56,544 nucleotides of DNA from Bradyrhizobium sp. NAS80.1 (GTDB lineage: Bacteria; Pseudomonadota; Alphaproteobacteria; Rhizobiales; Xanthobacteraceae). The translations under genes were made by a program, and so were the position numbers. The notes beneath the pieces are model-generated. The model worked only from the letters and a program-made list of their open reading frames with translations. It was not told where the DNA came from and did no database searches. Location of the stretch: assembly GCF_001908205.1 (NCBI RefSeq), contig NZ_LGHL01000114.1:1-56544 (forward strand), given 5' to 3'. Positions 34,666 to 42,752 of this stretch are shown in pieces (position 1 is the first letter of the stretch; every line of letters begins with the position of its first letter).

Positions 34666-35319
34666 CTAGATCCTCGTCAGTCCGCACGTCGCCGCGAGCC
34701 GCACGAGCTGCGCGTCCGTGCGCGCGCCGGTCTTGGTCTTGATCAGATAGTGGTAGTTCTGAACCGTCTTCACACTGAGATTGAGATGCGCGGCGATCTG
34801 CTCGGTGGTGGCGCCGCCGGCGAACTGGCGCAAAATCTCGATCTCGCGTTCGCCCAGTTGATCCAGCACTGAGCCGGTCGGCGACAGGCTCTCCTCGGCC
34901 AGAATATGCGCGATATCGTCGCTCATGGCGCGTTCGCCGCGGGCAACGCTGCGGATCGCGGTCACCACCGCCGACGGTTCGCTGCTCTTGGTGACGAAGC
35001 CGCTGGCGCCGGCGCTGAAGGCTGATTTCACCAGCACCGCTTCGCTGTGCATGGTGAAGACGAGAATGCGCGCCCGCGGGGTGCGCGCGCGGATATTGCG
35101 GATCGCCTCCAGCCCGCTCGCGCCGGGCATCGAGATATCCAGCACGACGACATCAGGGTCGTGCGCCTTGAAGGCGCCGTAGGCATCCGCGGCGTTGTCG
35201 GCTTCCGCGACGACATGGAGATCGCCCTGGCTCTCCAGCACACGCCGGTAACCCTGCCGGACGATCGGATGATCGTCGACCAGCAGCACCGAGATGCCTG
35301 TTGCTGCAACATCGCTCAT
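34666..35319 (-). CDS. NarL/FixJ (LuxR-type) response regulator
   Basis: A 217-residue regulator. The receiver domain (1-125) has the acidic pair in LLVDDHP and the phospho-acceptor D61 in VVVLDISMPG; the C-terminal domain (about 148-210) is a LuxR HTH, EREILRQFAGGATTEQIAAHLNLSVKTVQNYHY. It follows its histidine kinase by 7 bp and is surely co-transcribed. Target genes are unknown; the divergent operon starting at 36897 is the obvious candidate. Confidence 0.94.
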   Translation of the reverse strand: MSDVAATGISVLLVDDHPIVRQGYRRVLESQGDLHVVAEADNAADAYGAFKAHDPDVVVLDISMPGASGLEAIRNIRARTPRARILVFTMHSEAVLVKSAFSAGASGFVTKSSEPSAVVTAIRSVARGERAMSDDIAHILAEESLSPTGSVLDQLGEREIEILRQFAGGATTEQIAAHLNLSVKTVQNYHYLIKTKTGARTDAQLVRLAATCGLTRI

Positions 35320-35326
35320 GTCGGCC

Positions 35327-36697
35327 TCATGCGGCGAGCGGGATGGTCGCGGCGACGCTCAGGCCGCGACTTGCGGGCACGATCGACAGCGATCCGCCGG
35401 CAGCGGCCACGCGCTCGCGGATGCCGGTAAGGCCGAAGCCGGTGGACTGCGCAACACGTGCGGCGTCGCCACCGCCGTCATCCTCGATCCGGATCAGCAG
35501 CGCGTCGTCCTCGCCGGCACGGCGCTCGATGCGCAACGAGATTTCATGTGCTGCTCCGTGACGCAGAGCGTTGGTCAGGCATTCCTGCGCTACGCGATAG
35601 GCCGTGGTGGCGGCCGGGCCGCTGATATCCGCAAGATTGCCCCGGAGGTCGAGCTGGATCGTCGGTCGCGCCGCGCTCTGCGAGCGCCAGCTGTCGACGA
35701 GGTTGACGAGGCTCGCCTCGAGCCCGAGCTGCTCAGGCAGGGGGTTGCGCAACCGCTTCAGCGCATCCCGGAGCGAGGCCATCAGATGATGCGTGGCCTG
35801 CGAGATCATGCGCGCATCCTGCGCGATGCTGCCGTCGCGGTTCTCCTTCGCACTCGCGGTCTCGATCGTGTTGGCGAAGGCGAGGATGGCGGAGAGATTC
35901 TGTCCGAACTCGTCGTGCAGCTCGCGGGCGAGCGCGCGGCGCTCGTCGTCGCGGATTTCGATCAGCCGCCGCGTCAGCGTCGTACGCTGTTCGGTGGCTT
36001 CCTCCAGCCGGCCGCCGAGCTCGCCGACGGCACTGCCGATCATGGCCAGCTCCATGGAGCGGAAGCGCGGCAGCTTTGTGCGATACTGGCCGCGCGCCAT
36101 GCGCTGGAGTGCGGTGACGATCGCGCGCGCCGGCGCCAGCGCATGCGCGATCGCGAGCGAAGCGAGCAGCGCGATCGCCACCGCCATCAGCAGCGCGACG
36201 TCGATCACGTTGAGGATATACTCCCAGGCCAGCGAGATGGCGGCGGCCGCATCCGGCGTGGCGACGACCGTACCGGCGGCCGCGGCGCGCGGACTGACCG
36301 GCCGTATCACTTCGGCGTGGTTGCCGAGGAAAGTCGGCACAATGGCGGCGAACCAGCGCGGCGGAGTCTTGCCTAGCCCCTCGCTCTGGCCGCAGAGCGG
36401 CTTCTCGAACGCTGTTGCAGGCTGGAACTCGACGCAGACGCCGGGCGAGATCAGCTTCATCGTCTCCAGCGTGCGCCAGTCCGGAACCGGCAGGAGATGC
36501 TCGCGCGTTCTGCTGCTGCGCAACAGGAACTCGTGCCAGTACAGAGCCTGAAGCGCCTGCGCGACTCGCTGTGCCGAGGCTGCAGTTGCCCGGTCGACGC
36601 TGCGATAGGCGTCGAAAGTGGCCCACACTGTCGCGGCTCCAAGGCAGAGCACGACGATGAGAAGCAGGCGGGCGACAAGCTGAAGCACGAGGCGCAT
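35327..36697 (-). CDS. Sensor histidine kinase, HisKA_3 (NarX/UhpB-type)
   Basis: A 456-residue membrane sensor. TM1 is about residues 5-27, a periplasmic region of roughly 120 residues follows, then TM2 near residue 175-200, a HAMP-like linker, a HisKA_3 dimerisation domain with the phospho-accepting His in ARELHDEFGQNLSAIL, and an HATPase_c domain (DNALRHGA-like helix and GFGLTGIRERV). The periplasmic sensor carries Cys residues (LISPGVCVEF, KPLCGQ). The signal is unknown. It is divergent from the ExbB-like operon; 199 bp separate the two starts. Confidence 0.92.
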   Translation of the reverse strand: MRLVLQLVARLLLIVVLCLGAATVWATFDAYRSVDRATAASAQRVAQALQALYWHEFLLRSSRTREHLLPVPDWRTLETMKLISPGVCVEFQPATAFEKPLCGQSEGLGKTPPRWFAAIVPTFLGNHAEVIRPVSPRAAAAGTVVATPDAAAAISLAWEYILNVIDVALLMAVAIALLASLAIAHALAPARAIVTALQRMARGQYRTKLPRFRSMELAMIGSAVGELGGRLEEATEQRTTLTRRLIEIRDDERRALARELHDEFGQNLSAILAFANTIETASAKENRDGSIAQDARMISQATHHLMASLRDALKRLRNPLPEQLGLEASLVNLVDSWRSQSAARPTIQLDLRGNLADISGPAATTAYRVAQECLTNALRHGAAHEISLRIERRAGEDDALLIRIEDDGGGDAARVAQSTGFGLTGIRERVAAAGGSLSIVPASRGLSVAATIPLAA

Positions 36698-36854
36698 GCG
36701 GTCATCCCCGACGTTTGGTAAGATCAGCCTAACAATGCCGCCGCGCCTTGCCAATTGCGGGGAACAGCAGGATTGCAGCTCGGGCAAATTTCCCAAGCCG
36801 GATTGGGCATGGCTCTTTGGACCGGGCGCTGCGGCTTTGATCTAATCGGCGGGG

Positions 36855-36878
36855 AATCGTTGCAGGCCAATCGTTGCA
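36855..36878. promoter_or_regulatory. Tandem 10-bp direct repeats ahead of the channel operon
   Basis: AATCGTTGCA occurs at 36855-36864 and again at 36869-36878, a 14-base period, 19-42 bases upstream of the ATG at 36897. It could bind the adjacent LuxR-type regulator. A chance repeat cannot be excluded. Confidence 0.4.
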
Positions 36879-36896
36879 AGCCGGGAGCAGTGCAGC

Positions 36897-37667
36897 ATGA
36901 GTTCGATGACGATTGGACCAATTGCGGACGCCGCAACCGACCCATCCGAGCGCAGTGCGCTCCTGTTCTGGATGATCTTCACCGGGCTCTCGATCTTCGC
37001 CGTCGTGTTGCTGTGGCGCTTCGGCCTGATCCATCTGATGCTGACCTCGGACCGCACCTACATCTCCAGCGTCATCGCGGTGCTCTATGTCGTCACCTGC
37101 GGCCACTGCTTCCTGCGCACGCGGGCGATTGCCCGTGAGGGGGCGGCGGCGCGGCGCTGCCGCGCGGTGCTGGCGTCGCCCGACGGCGGCAAGGTGCTCG
37201 ATGCCCGCGCAGCATCGCTGCCGCGCGGGCTGGTTCGCGACCACATCGAAAGCCTCGTCACCAAGGCCGCCGCGCAGGATTACCGCCCGGTCGACCAGAC
37301 GCTGCTGCTGCGGACGCTGGCCGACCGGCTGCGTGGCTCCAACGGTTTCGGCGCCTTCGTCTCGGACACGCTGATGAAGCTTGGCCTACTCGGCACCATC
37401 ATCGGCTTCATCATCATGCTGGCGCCGATCGCGGGGCTGGACGCCGCCGACAAGGTCGCGATGCGGTCCTCGATGGGATTGATGAGCGACGGCATGGCGG
37501 TCGCGATGTACACCACGCTGGCGGGCCTCGTTGGCTCGATCCTGGTCCGCATCCAGTACTACATGCTCGATGCCGCAACCCAGCGGGTGTTCTCGGATGC
37601 GGTGGTGCTGACCGAGACCTATGTGACGCCGGTGTTGGAGCGCAAGGGCGCTGGAACGGCGTCATGA
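36897..37667 (+). CDS. MotA/TolQ/ExbB-like proton channel protein
   Basis: A 256-residue inner-membrane protein. Four hydrophobic segments are visible at about 22-42, 55-75, 158-182 and 198-222. The third segment, KLGLLGTIIGFIIMLAP, and the fourth, AMYTTLAGLVGSILVRIQ, correspond to the conserved TolQ/ExbB/MotA core (GLLGTVxG and the Thr-Thr helix that lines the proton path). A cytoplasmic loop of about 80 residues links TM2 and TM3. The start has GGGAG upstream. It overlaps the next gene by four bases (ATGA). It is not tolQ or exbB themselves: there is no tolR, tolA, tonB or flagellar gene here. Confidence 0.82.
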   Translation: MSSMTIGPIADAATDPSERSALLFWMIFTGLSIFAVVLLWRFGLIHLMLTSDRTYISSVIAVLYVVTCGHCFLRTRAIAREGAAARRCRAVLASPDGGKVLDARAASLPRGLVRDHIESLVTKAAAQDYRPVDQTLLLRTLADRLRGSNGFGAFVSDTLMKLGLLGTIIGFIIMLAPIAGLDAADKVAMRSSMGLMSDGMAVAMYTTLAGLVGSILVRIQYYMLDAATQRVFSDAVVLTETYVTPVLERKGAGTAS

Positions 37668-38335
37668 TGGATGATTTCGGTCTCTATCCGCGCGAGGAGC
37701 CATTCGATCCGCTCGGCGTGATGCTGTTTAAGGCGCTCCAGGTGATCGCCTTCCTGTTCTTCCTCGCGCTGCTCGCGGTCTCTCCAGACGCCAAGGACGG
37801 CAAGATCGACTCCAAGGCGGAGTTCATGATCACGCTGGACTGGCCGGATAATCACCCTGATGATCTCGACCTGTTCGTGCAGGATCCCGCCGGCAATATC
37901 GCCTGGTATCGCCACCGCGAGGCCGGCTTCCTCACGCTCGACCGCGACGACCGCGGCGGGGCCAATGACTTCATCATGGTCAACGGCAAGAAGATCGCAT
38001 CGCCCATCCGCGAGGAGATCGTCACGGTGCGCGGCATCCTCGCTGGCGAATACACCGTCAACGTCTCGCATTTCGTTGCCACGACCGGCGAGCCTGTGAC
38101 GGCCAACGTGAAAGTGCAAAAACTCAATCCGACTGCGCAGGTGGTCTTCGATAACAAGTTCACGCTTGACCACACCGGCGACGAGAAGACCGCTGTGCGG
38201 TTCCGGCTCGACGCCGAAGGCAAGGTCGTCAATGTGGACCAGCGACCGAAATCGCTGCTCGAGACGTTCCGTAGCAGCTGGCGCAACGGCGCCGATATCG
38301 ACCCGAACACACGGGTGAGGGTGCGCCGTGAGTGA
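37664..38335 (+). CDS. ExbD/TolR-like anchor with a DUF2135-like beta-sandwich domain
   Basis: A 223-residue protein. One N-terminal TM helix (about 17-42) is preceded by EEPFDP, with D15 at the helix entrance, comparable in place to the essential Asp of ExbD, TolR and MotB. Residues 50-145 form a periplasmic beta-rich domain; the stretch LDWPDNHPDDLDLFVQDPAGN and later LAGEYTVNVSHF match the DUF2135/YfaP-type pattern. The tail (150-223) is polar. There is no OmpA or TolR periplasmic domain. It overlaps the channel gene by four bases and the next gene by eight, a strong sign of coupled expression. Confidence 0.7.
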   Translation: MMDDFGLYPREEPFDPLGVMLFKALQVIAFLFFLALLAVSPDAKDGKIDSKAEFMITLDWPDNHPDDLDLFVQDPAGNIAWYRHREAGFLTLDRDDRGGANDFIMVNGKKIASPIREEIVTVRGILAGEYTVNVSHFVATTGEPVTANVKVQKLNPTAQVVFDNKFTLDHTGDEKTAVRFRLDAEGKVVNVDQRPKSLLETFRSSWRNGADIDPNTRVRVRRE

Positions 38336-38933
38336 TTTGCAGACGGTCATCCTCTCTTTGTCGGTTGCCTACGCCGTCATAGGCGCGCTGCTGCTGGTCG
38401 TGCTGGTCTATGCGCGGCTGCACTGGTCGCTGAAGGCGGTCGCGGTGGTCGTGACCAGCGCTTTTTATGTCGTCAGCTTCACCGAGATGCGCGGACTGCT
38501 CGGCTGGGCCAGCGCAGACAGGCTGCCTACCTCCTTCAAGCTGCTCCAGGCGCGCATCGTCGAGCCACATTCGCTGGAGGGCGATCCTGGCTCGATCTAT
38601 CTCTGGGTCGAGCAGCTCGACGAGGATAATCGCCCAAGCGGCATCCCGCGGGCCTTCCGCGTGCCCTACGATGACAGGCTGGCCGACAATACCCATGCCG
38701 CGCAGAACGAGATCGCGGCCGGGCATCCGCAGGGCGGGCGCGCCGCCGATTTCGGCGGCGGCGAGGGCTCGCTCATCGACATGGTCCGGGAGTATGTGAC
38801 GCCCAAGACCGTCCTCGAGACCAGTGGCGGCGATTCCTCGACTGGCGAATTCATCGCCCCGCCGGCCGGCGCACAAGGCGTCGTGTTCACGCCGCTGCCG
38901 CCGCCCCGAATGCCGCCTAAGGACGAGCAATAG
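38328..38933 (+). CDS. Two-helix membrane protein of the channel operon, unknown function
   Basis: A 201-residue protein with a GTG start inside the previous gene. Two hydrophobic helices (about 5-28 and 33-52) are followed by a soluble part with LWVEQLDEDNRPSG and a Pro-rich end. I do not recognise a family. Complete overlap with the upstream stop indicates it belongs with the channel and anchor proteins, perhaps as an accessory subunit. Confidence 0.7.
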   Translation: MSDLQTVILSLSVAYAVIGALLLVVLVYARLHWSLKAVAVVVTSAFYVVSFTEMRGLLGWASADRLPTSFKLLQARIVEPHSLEGDPGSIYLWVEQLDEDNRPSGIPRAFRVPYDDRLADNTHAAQNEIAAGHPQGGRAADFGGGEGSLIDMVREYVTPKTVLETSGGDSSTGEFIAPPAGAQGVVFTPLPPPRMPPKDEQ

Positions 38934-38991
38934 GCCCTTCACCATCTCGCCACGCCGACGCTGGAAAACAGCGCCGTGCTGGCGCATCTTG

Positions 38992-39005
38992 TTGATGTCC
39001 CTCAA
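38992..39005. promoter_or_regulatory. FNR/FixK-type box upstream of the phosphoesterase-kinase pair
   Basis: TTGA-TGTCCC-TCAA is a perfect TTGA-N6-TCAA palindrome, fitting the FixK2 consensus TTG(A/C)-N6-(G/T)CAA of Bradyrhizobium. It ends 44 bases before the GTG at 39050. A promoter with its centre near -41 would start very close to the ribosome-binding site. Chance matches of this kind are expected a few times in a window this size. Confidence 0.45.
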
Positions 39006-39049
39006 ATTGGCTTTATCGGCTCCCAATAAGGTCTGAGGGTGGAGGGTGC

Positions 39050-39790
39050 GTGCTTCTCGCTGTCTTCTCGGATATCCATGGCAACCGGCAGGCGTTCGAG
39101 GCGTGCCTGAAGGTCGCGCGCGCGCGTGGCGCGGAGCGGTTCGTCCTGCTCGGTGACTTCGTCGGCTATGGCGCCGACCCGGAATGGGTCGTGGATACCG
39201 TGATGGGTCTGGTCAGGGAGGGCGCCATCGCCGTCCGAGGCAACCATGACGAGGCTGTCAACACCACGACCGAGACCATGAATGCCGAGGCGCAGATCGC
39301 GATCGAATGGACGCGCGGGCGTCTCGATGTGGCGCAGCGGCGCTTCCTGGCCGAGCTGCCGATGGTGGTGCAGGAGAAGGAACGTCTTTACGTCCACTCA
39401 GAAGCTTCAAGTCCGTCGCACTGGAACTATGTCCGCTCGACGACGGATGCCGCGCGCAGCCTGATCTCGACGCCCTCCCATGTCACCTTCTGCGGCCACA
39501 TCCATCGCCCTGCGCTCTATTCGATGTCGGTGACGGCGAAGATGACGAGCTTCGTGCCCAAGACCGATGTCTCGGTGCAGCTTCTGCGCGGGCGGCAATG
39601 GCTGGCCGTGCTCGGCTCGGTCGGCCAGCCCCGCGATGGCGATCCGTCCGCGGCCTTCGTGCTGTTCGACACGGTCTCGTGCGAGATCACCTATTGCCGC
39701 GCGCCCTATGACGTCGAGACCGCCGCGGGCCGCATTCGCGAAAATGGCCTGCCGCCCTGGCTCGCCGACCGGCTCTCGCAGGGGCGCTGA
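39050..39790 (+). CDS. Calcineurin-like metallophosphoesterase
   Basis: A 246-residue di-metal phosphoesterase. Motifs are D8-x-H10 in FSDIHG, GD36-FVGYG, GNH66-DE and the C-terminal GHIH. It may act on phosphoproteins or small phosphate esters. GTG start behind GGAGGG. It ends five bases before the kinase-UspA gene, so the two form an operon, and a kinase-phosphatase pair is the simplest reading. It follows the membrane operon by 116 bp in the same direction. Confidence 0.88.
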   Translation: MLLAVFSDIHGNRQAFEACLKVARARGAERFVLLGDFVGYGADPEWVVDTVMGLVREGAIAVRGNHDEAVNTTTETMNAEAQIAIEWTRGRLDVAQRRFLAELPMVVQEKERLYVHSEASSPSHWNYVRSTTDAARSLISTPSHVTFCGHIHRPALYSMSVTAKMTSFVPKTDVSVQLLRGRQWLAVLGSVGQPRDGDPSAAFVLFDTVSCEITYCRAPYDVETAAGRIRENGLPPWLADRLSQGR

Positions 39791-39795
39791 CGACA

Positions 39796-41229
39796 ATGCC
39801 GAAGCCCCTGGTCAAGCCCGGCGCGGAGATCGACGGCTACACCATCGGCGAATGCGTCCATACCGGCGGCATGGCGACGCTGTGGACCGTCACCCATCCC
39901 GGCATCGACGTGCCGCTGCTGATGAAGATCCCGCGGGTGTCGGAGGGCGAGGACCCCGCCGCGATCGTCTCCTTCGAGATGGAGATGATGATCCTGCCGC
40001 GGCTCGCCGGTCCGCACGTGCCGTCTTGTTTCGGCACCGGGGATTTCGCGCACCAGGCCTATGTCGTGATCGAGCGCATCGTCGGCACGACGCTCTACAA
40101 GCGGCTGCCGGACCTGCCGCTGCCCTATGAGGAGGCGCGGCAGCTCGTCGCCAGGATCGCGACCGCGCTCGCCGATCTGCACCGGCAGAACGTGATCCAT
40201 CACGACATCAAGCCGAGCAGCATCATGTTCCGCGACAGCGGCGAGGCGGTGCTGATCGACTACGGCCTGTCGCATCACAACCACCTGCCGGATCTTTTGC
40301 AGGAGGAGTTCCGCCTGCCTTACGGCACCGCGCCCTACATGGCGCCGGAGCGGCTGCTGGGCGTGCGCGACGATCCGCGCAGCGACCTGTTTTCGCTCGG
40401 CGTGCTGCTCTATTTCTTCACCACGGGCGAGCGCCCGTTCGGGGAGGGCGAGACGCTGCGCGCGATGCGGCGCCGGCTCTGGCGCGATCCGCATCCGCCG
40501 CGCAAGCTGCGCAGCGACTTTCCGCCCTGGCTCCAGGAGGTGGTGCTGCGCTGCCTCGAGATCGAGCCGGTGTGGCGCTATCCGACTGCGTCGCAGCTCG
40601 CTTTCGATCTCGCTCATCCGGACCAGGTCAAACTCACCGCGCGCTCGGAGCGGCTGAAGCGCGATCCGTGGAGCGTCGCGTGGCGGCGCCGCTTCAACCA
40701 GGGCGTCATGGCGCCGCGCGCCAAATCGGACGTCGCAGTGCAGATAGCATCGAGCCCGATCCTCGCGGTTGCACTCGACACGGTGGAAGGCGCGCCGGAG
40801 CTGAACGAAGCACTGCGCGTCACGACCGAGCGCATTCTCGCCACGCTGCCGTCAGCGCGGCTCGCCTGCGTCAACGTGCTGAAGCTCAATCGCATCGCCA
40901 TCGACAAGACGCTGGACGAGCAGGGCTCCAACAAGCATGTCGATCGCCTGGTGGCGCTCAGGCATTGGGCGACACCGCTCAAGCTCGACGAGAGCCGGCT
41001 ATCGGTTCACGTGCTGGAGGCGATCGATCCCGCCGCTGCGCTGCTGGAGTTCGCCGAGGTCAACCAGGTCGACCATGTCATTATCGGCGCACGGCAGAGC
41101 TCGTTCAGGCGCTCGCTGCTCGGCAGCGTCTCGGCCAAGGTGGCGTCGGAAGCCGTCTGCACCGTCACTGTTGTGCGGCCGCCGCGGCTCGCCGCGGATG
41201 CGGCTGACGCCGGTGAGGCGGCCGGATAG
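39796..41229 (+). CDS. Ser/Thr protein kinase fused to a UspA domain
   Basis: A 477-residue fusion. Residues 14-285 form an Hanks-type kinase: glycine loop around VHTGGMATLW, K44 in LLMKIP, E61/E63, catalytic loop H135-H136-D137-I-K139-P, and D155-Y-G for DFG, then APYMAPERL. Two positions are unusual: HRD is HHD and the Mg-binding Asn of the catalytic loop is Ser142 (IKPSSIMF). Activity may be altered. Residues 315-465 form a UspA domain with SSPILAVALDT at its start and VDHVIIGARQSSFRRSLLGSVSAKV at the nucleotide loop. It is operonic with the phosphoesterase. No transmembrane helix follows the kinase domain, so it is cytoplasmic. Confidence 0.88.
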   Translation: MPKPLVKPGAEIDGYTIGECVHTGGMATLWTVTHPGIDVPLLMKIPRVSEGEDPAAIVSFEMEMMILPRLAGPHVPSCFGTGDFAHQAYVVIERIVGTTLYKRLPDLPLPYEEARQLVARIATALADLHRQNVIHHDIKPSSIMFRDSGEAVLIDYGLSHHNHLPDLLQEEFRLPYGTAPYMAPERLLGVRDDPRSDLFSLGVLLYFFTTGERPFGEGETLRAMRRRLWRDPHPPRKLRSDFPPWLQEVVLRCLEIEPVWRYPTASQLAFDLAHPDQVKLTARSERLKRDPWSVAWRRRFNQGVMAPRAKSDVAVQIASSPILAVALDTVEGAPELNEALRVTTERILATLPSARLACVNVLKLNRIAIDKTLDEQGSNKHVDRLVALRHWATPLKLDESRLSVHVLEAIDPAAALLEFAEVNQVDHVIIGARQSSFRRSLLGSVSAKVASEAVCTVTVVRPPRLAADAADAGEAAG

Positions 41230-41252
41230 CCCCCAGCGTTTCGGAGAAAGGC

Positions 41253-41444
41253 TCAGACCGCGTGAGCGATGCGGCCGGCTTGCTTGCGGCGGATCGGCCA
41301 GGAGAAGTGCGGGCCGGCTTCGCCGTGATCTGCGCTGCCGCCGAAGTACTGAATGATCTCGCGGCAGGGCTCGCAGTTGAAGAGGCTACGCGACGCGGAA
41401 GCCTTGGTCATTTCCTTCAGGCAGTTCGGGCAGTACGGTTTCAT
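41253..41444 (-). CDS. Small zinc-ribbon-like protein
   Basis: A 63-residue protein starting MKPYCPNCLKEM and holding CPNC and CEPC pairs 20 residues apart, a CxxC-CxxC zinc knuckle. The C-terminus is basic and without further motifs. The ATG is chosen because the longer frame is not family-like. It is convergent with the kinase-UspA gene. No specific function. Confidence 0.6.
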   Translation of the reverse strand: MKPYCPNCLKEMTKASASRSLFNCEPCREIIQYFGGSADHGEAGPHFSWPIRRKQAGRIAHAV

Positions 41445-41479
41445 CAGTCTTAAGTCCAGATAACAATCTATTGCCGGCG

Positions 41480-41614
41480 TCAGATCCGACCGCGACGGGT
41501 GGTGCGTGCGGAACGTGCCGGGACCTGCACCGGTCCGGCCGTCGGGCCGAACACAACAAACGCGCTGAAACCAAGCCACAACGCCACGCCAGTCCAAACC
41601 AGGGTCGTCGTCAT
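41480..41614 (-). CDS. 44-residue single-pass membrane protein
   Basis: A short frame (MTTTLVWTGVALWLGFSAFVVFG then a polar, Arg-rich tail ending RRGRI). The N-terminal 23 residues are one clear transmembrane helix. GGGAG lies seven bases before the ATG, an ideal ribosome-binding site. It is upstream of the zinc-ribbon gene on the same strand, 35 bp away, so they may be co-transcribed. Too small to assign a family. Confidence 0.55.
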   Translation of the reverse strand: MTTTLVWTGVALWLGFSAFVVFGPTAGPVQVPARSARTTRRGRI

Positions 41615-41783
41615 GATGTGCTCCCGCGAAAACAGGCAGGAATCACTTGCAGTGATTTGCGCGACTCAGGGAAGTCCGTTGGAGTACGGATTAAGGTTGC
41701 AATTTTAGGGATTGCGCGCTGCATCGCGGCAAGGGCCGCAGCTCTTGCCGTTCTCTTGCCGTTGTGTCGAGCGATCGTGTGGT

Positions 41784-42485
41784 TCAGATCGCTTCGCCGC
41801 GTGCGCCGGCGGCGGCGTTGCGGATCGCCGCGATGTTGGCCTTGTAGGCCTCCTGCGTGCCGCCCCTGAACACGGACGTGCCGGCGACGAAGGCGTTGGC
41901 GCCGGCGGCGGCCAGGGGACCTGCGACGTCGGGACCGACGCCGCCATCGACCTCGATGTCGATCGGTCGCCCCGCCGTCATCGCGCGGATGTCGCGGATC
42001 TTGCCGATCGCGGAAGGGATGAAGGCCTGGCCGCCGAAGCCGGGATTGACCGACATCACCAGCACGAGGTCGACCAGGTCGATGACGTATTCGAGCGCGC
42101 TGATCGGCGTGCCCGGATTGAGCGAGACGCCGGCCTTCTTGCCGAGTGCGCGGATCGCCTGGAGCGAGCGGTGCAGATGGGGACCAGCCTCCGCATGCAC
42201 GGTGATGTGGTCGCAGCCGGCTTTCGCGAAGGCCTCGAGATAGGGATCGCAGGGTGAGATCATCAGATGCGCATCGAAGATCTTCTTGGTGTGCGGGCGC
42301 ATCGCCTTGATGACGTCGGGGCCATAGGAGATGTTGGGAACGAAGTGCCCGTCCATCACGTCGAGATGGATCCAGTCGGCCCCCGCGGCGTCCACGGCGC
42401 GCACCTCCTCGCCGAGCTTGGAGAAATCCGAGGCCAGGATCGAGGGCGCGATTGCCAGGGGGCGGGGGGTGAAGGCTTGGGTCAT
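41784..42485 (-). CDS. rpe: Ribulose-phosphate 3-epimerase
   Basis: It interconverts ribulose 5-phosphate and xylulose 5-phosphate in the pentose-phosphate and Calvin cycles. The 233-residue TIM barrel shows LAPSILASDFSKLG at the start, the metal/catalytic WIHLDVMDGHFVPN, HAEAGPH and the phosphate-binding VDGGVG and AGTSVF segments. It is complete. The neighbouring sigma-54 promoter points away from it. Confidence 0.96.
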   Translation of the reverse strand: MTQAFTPRPLAIAPSILASDFSKLGEEVRAVDAAGADWIHLDVMDGHFVPNISYGPDVIKAMRPHTKKIFDAHLMISPCDPYLEAFAKAGCDHITVHAEAGPHLHRSLQAIRALGKKAGVSLNPGTPISALEYVIDLVDLVLVMSVNPGFGGQAFIPSAIGKIRDIRAMTAGRPIDIEVDGGVGPDVAGPLAAAGANAFVAGTSVFRGGTQEAYKANIAAIRNAAAGARGEAI

Positions 42486-42682
42486 GGCGCGTTTTCCCGT
42501 GGCGGCCGAAAGAAGAATGGGCCTCGCCTAACATGGGCACCTGCGGCGGGCAATGCAGGGACGGCGTGCTTCTTCTTGTAGGCGGAAAATTCTGCCGCGA
42601 CCGGCACGAATTGCCGGTGTTCCCGGGCCCGGTCAAGGACAGCCAAGTGCAGTGGAGGCGGATTTTATTGAGCTTTTTGCAC

Positions 42683-42698
42683 TGGCACGGGGCTTGCT
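42683..42698 (+). promoter_or_regulatory. Sigma-54 (RpoN) -24/-12 promoter
   Basis: TGGCACG-GGGC-TTGCT matches the RpoN consensus TGGCACG-N4-TTGCW at every position, with GG and GC 10 bases apart. The predicted start is near 42709, about 44 bases before the EF-hand ATG. A NifA (TGT-N10-ACA) or NtrC upstream site was not recognised in the 200 bases before it. Confidence 0.75.
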
Positions 42699-42752
42699 GA
42701 CTTCCTCCCCGGGACATTGGCCGCGGCATGCCGCATCGGTTGGAGTTGTGCA

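Noticed and set aside
36897..38933. Reading the channel operon as a Zorya defence system
   Set aside because: ZorA/ZorB-like channel and anchor would be joined by ZorC/ZorD or ZorE and an OmpA-type ZorB domain; none is present.
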